This document shows, one piece after another, positions 62,772 through 64,000 of a stretch of DNA of 64,000 nucleotides (its first letter is position 1; each line of letters starts with the position of its first letter). The stretch is from NCBI RefSeq assembly GCF_004765805.1, contig NZ_SBIU01000003.1, positions 682,001 through 746,000 on the forward strand, in the 5' to 3' direction. A program made the translations under genes and the position numbers. Origin of the DNA: Halorussus halobius (GTDB taxonomy: Archaea > Halobacteriota > Halobacteria > Halobacteriales > Haladaptataceae). Under the pieces are notes generated by a model. It ran no database searches. It saw only the letters and a list, made by a program, of their open reading frames with translations, and was not told where the DNA came from.

Positions 62772-63668
62772 TCAGCCCCGTTCCGGAGCGTTCCGCCCCG
62801 ACGCCGCGAAGTCGAAGCGGTCGGTCCGAACGAGTCCCCCGGCGAGCGCCACGGCCAGCGCCACCGCGACCCAGTTGCCGAAGTAGACGTTCATCGCGCC
62901 CCACAGCACCACGAAGCTCACGAAGTCGTCGAGCGCGAACTCACAATCCGCCAGCCGCGCCGCCACCGCCTCGCGGTCGAACCCCCACTCGACCAGCCCC
63001 AGCGCCACCAGCCCGCTGAGCACCCAGCCCGCGTAGTTCGACAGCGGGACGCCGTAGTAGGCACCCCCGGCGTCGTACGCCCAGAAGCCCAGCCCGACCG
63101 CAGCCGGGTCGAGGACGAGGTCGACCGCGAGGACGACCGCGAGCGCGGCCCCGAGCCGGACCGCACGCCCCGCGCGGGGCAGGAGGAGCAACACCAGCAG
63201 GTAGCTGTTCAACACCAGCGGGACGAAAAAGACCGGGAGCCCGACCGGGACGCCCCCGACCATGGGGCCGAGCGAGAGCTGGTAGCTGAACTCGCCGTAC
63301 GGCACGCCGTAGTGGACGCCCACGGACTCGATGGCGTAGCTGTACGCCGCGACCGCCAGCAGGCCGAGACCGGCCCGCCGGTCAACGAGGGGCGCGAGCG
63401 CGGCCGCGAGCGGCGTCCGCATCACGAGCGTCCCGAACAGCACCAGCGCGGGGTGCATCGCGAGCCACGCCGGGAGCCACCGCTCGGCGCTGGCGACGAA
63501 CAGCGCGGCCCCGACCAGCGGGAAGACCACCGCGATGGTGAACCGGTTCTGACGGACCAGCCCGGCGAATCGGGCCTCGGCCGCACGGCGGTCGAACCCC
63601 GTCGTCCCGGAGCCGCCCGACCGTCCGACGCCACCCGACTGTCCGGCGTCGTCCGACCGCTCAGACAC
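62772..63668 (-). CDS. cruF: Carotenoid 1,2-hydratase-type protein CruF (bisanhydrobacterioruberin hydratase)
   Basis: 298 residues, about seven to eight membrane helices. VGVHYGVPYGEFSYQLSLGP, then PVGLPVFFVPLVLNSYLLVL and a late segment FALDDFVSFVVLWGAMNVYF match CruF, which adds water across the double bonds of the C50 carotenoid end groups. Located between crtB and the lycopene elongase gene as in other haloarchaea. Its start overlaps the elongase end by 8 bp, so both share a transcript. Confidence 0.92.
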   Translation of the reverse strand: MSERSDDAGQSGGVGRSGGSGTTGFDRRAAEARFAGLVRQNRFTIAVVFPLVGAALFVASAERWLPAWLAMHPALVLFGTLVMRTPLAAALAPLVDRRAGLGLLAVAAYSYAIESVGVHYGVPYGEFSYQLSLGPMVGGVPVGLPVFFVPLVLNSYLLVLLLLPRAGRAVRLGAALAVVLAVDLVLDPAAVGLGFWAYDAGGAYYGVPLSNYAGWVLSGLVALGLVEWGFDREAVAARLADCEFALDDFVSFVVLWGAMNVYFGNWVAVALAVALAGGLVRTDRFDFAASGRNAPERG

Positions 63669-64000
63669 GCACGACCCTCCAGAGGCCGCCGAGCGTCAGC
63701 ACCGCGCCGACGACCGCGTTGACGGCGGGATACCACCAGTAGGCGCGCGCCACGTCGACGTCGGTCTCGGCCACGGCGACCGCGAGGACCGGGTACAGCG
63801 ACAGCAAGACGCCGGCCCGGGGGTCGAGCAGGCCGAACAGAACCGCCGCGAGGAGCCAGCACGCCGCGCAGTACGCCAGCGTCGCGCGCTCGCCCAGCGC
63901 GGTCGCGGTGGTCCGGAGTCCGGCCCGCCGGTCGGGTTCGATGTCGGGCACCGCCGAGAAGGTGTGCATCGCCATCGTCCACAGCCAGCCGGCCGCGAGC
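63661..64000 (-). CDS. lyeJ: UbiA-type lycopene elongase, C-terminal part
   Basis: 113 codons in the window; the start lies past the right edge. LAAGWLWTMAMHTFSAVPDI, then EPDRRAGLRTTATALG gives the second Asp motif (DxxPD-type) of UbiA prenyltransferases, followed by helices LAYCAACWLLAAVLFGLL and LLSLYPVLAVAVAETDVDVA. Adds C5 units to lycopene to form the C50 backbone. Immediately upstream of cruF on the same strand. Confidence 0.9.
   Translation of the reverse strand, partial: LAAGWLWTMAMHTFSAVPDIEPDRRAGLRTTATALGERATLAYCAACWLLAAVLFGLLDPRAGVLLSLYPVLAVAVAETDVDVARAYWWYPAVNAVVGAVLTLGGLWRVVRV

Overview
The window comes from a halophilic archaeon of the class Halobacteria. The DNA is very GC-rich, and the proteins are strongly acidic. 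Most genes have a TATA-like element about 25-30 bp before the start codon and no leader. Marker genes include transcription factor B, archaeosortase A, diphthine synthase, pantoate kinase, a group II chaperonin subunit, Trm5-type tRNA methyltransferase and the bacterioruberin carotenoid genes. The genus cannot be read from the sequence. No rRNA, CRISPR array, transposase or complete provirus was seen.

Layout. 1-7.2 kb: start of a secreted protein, an ABC-2 exporter pair, a two-gene toxin-antitoxin-like module, NAD-dependent DNA ligase, and a second homologous ABC-2 exporter pair in the opposite orientation. 7.3-14.4 kb: TraB-like protein, PRC-barrel-like protein, class V aminotransferase, S66 peptidase-like protein, a TumE-type toxin-antitoxin operon with paired operators, a GH43 glycosidase and a VanZ-like protein. 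14.5-21.7 kb: aldehyde ferredoxin oxidoreductase, MOSC protein, ATP-grasp ligase, a PIN-toxin module with a broken toxin, and a DapA-family enzyme. 22.3-26.5 kb: signalling and stress genes (RCK protein, response regulator, two UspA proteins), a DUF2249 protein divergent from an HTH_10 regulator with CGAA-N4-TTCG sites between them, and an AT-richer secreted protein. 26.6-36.4 kb: protoporphyrinogen oxidase, a possible GluTR-dimerisation-domain protein, a NUDIX-eIF2B-alpha fusion, a Hvo_1808-type surface protein, TFB and an arylsulfotransferase-like protein. 37.3-53.4 kb: mostly housekeeping genes, including glycerate kinase, NUDIX, metallo-beta-lactamase-fold and PPOX proteins, glycosyltransferase, thermosome, pantoate kinase and artA. 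53.5-64 kb: dphB, cation/proton antiporter, trm5, tRNA-Thr, a deoC-rbsK-nucleoside hydrolase operon, and crtB with cruF and lycopene elongase.

The most unusual structure is a set of intergenic repeats at about 36.4-37.05, 53.5-53.9 and 54.7-55.3 kb. One family is a 33-bp unit embedded in GCNGTN-type low-complexity DNA: five copies in an inverted arrangement in one gap and two in another. A second element of 140-230 bp, with ends GCTAGCTA and CGCGCCAGCGCRCGCC, occurs once alone and once as a head-to-head pair forming a large palindrome. Other notable signals are paired 18-bp palindromes flanking the TATA box of the TumE operon, CGAA-N4-TTCG sites before the HTH_10 regulator, a nonsense codon in a PIN-like toxin beside an intact antitoxin, a DUF7344 gene remnant beside an intact relative, and an S66 protein lacking the nucleophile serine.

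Convergent metabolic themes are nucleoside catabolism (nucleoside hydrolase, ribokinase, deoxyribose-phosphate aldolase), C50 carotenoid synthesis, export and anchoring of surface proteins (several Tat-type signals, ArtA), and small toxin-antitoxin modules.
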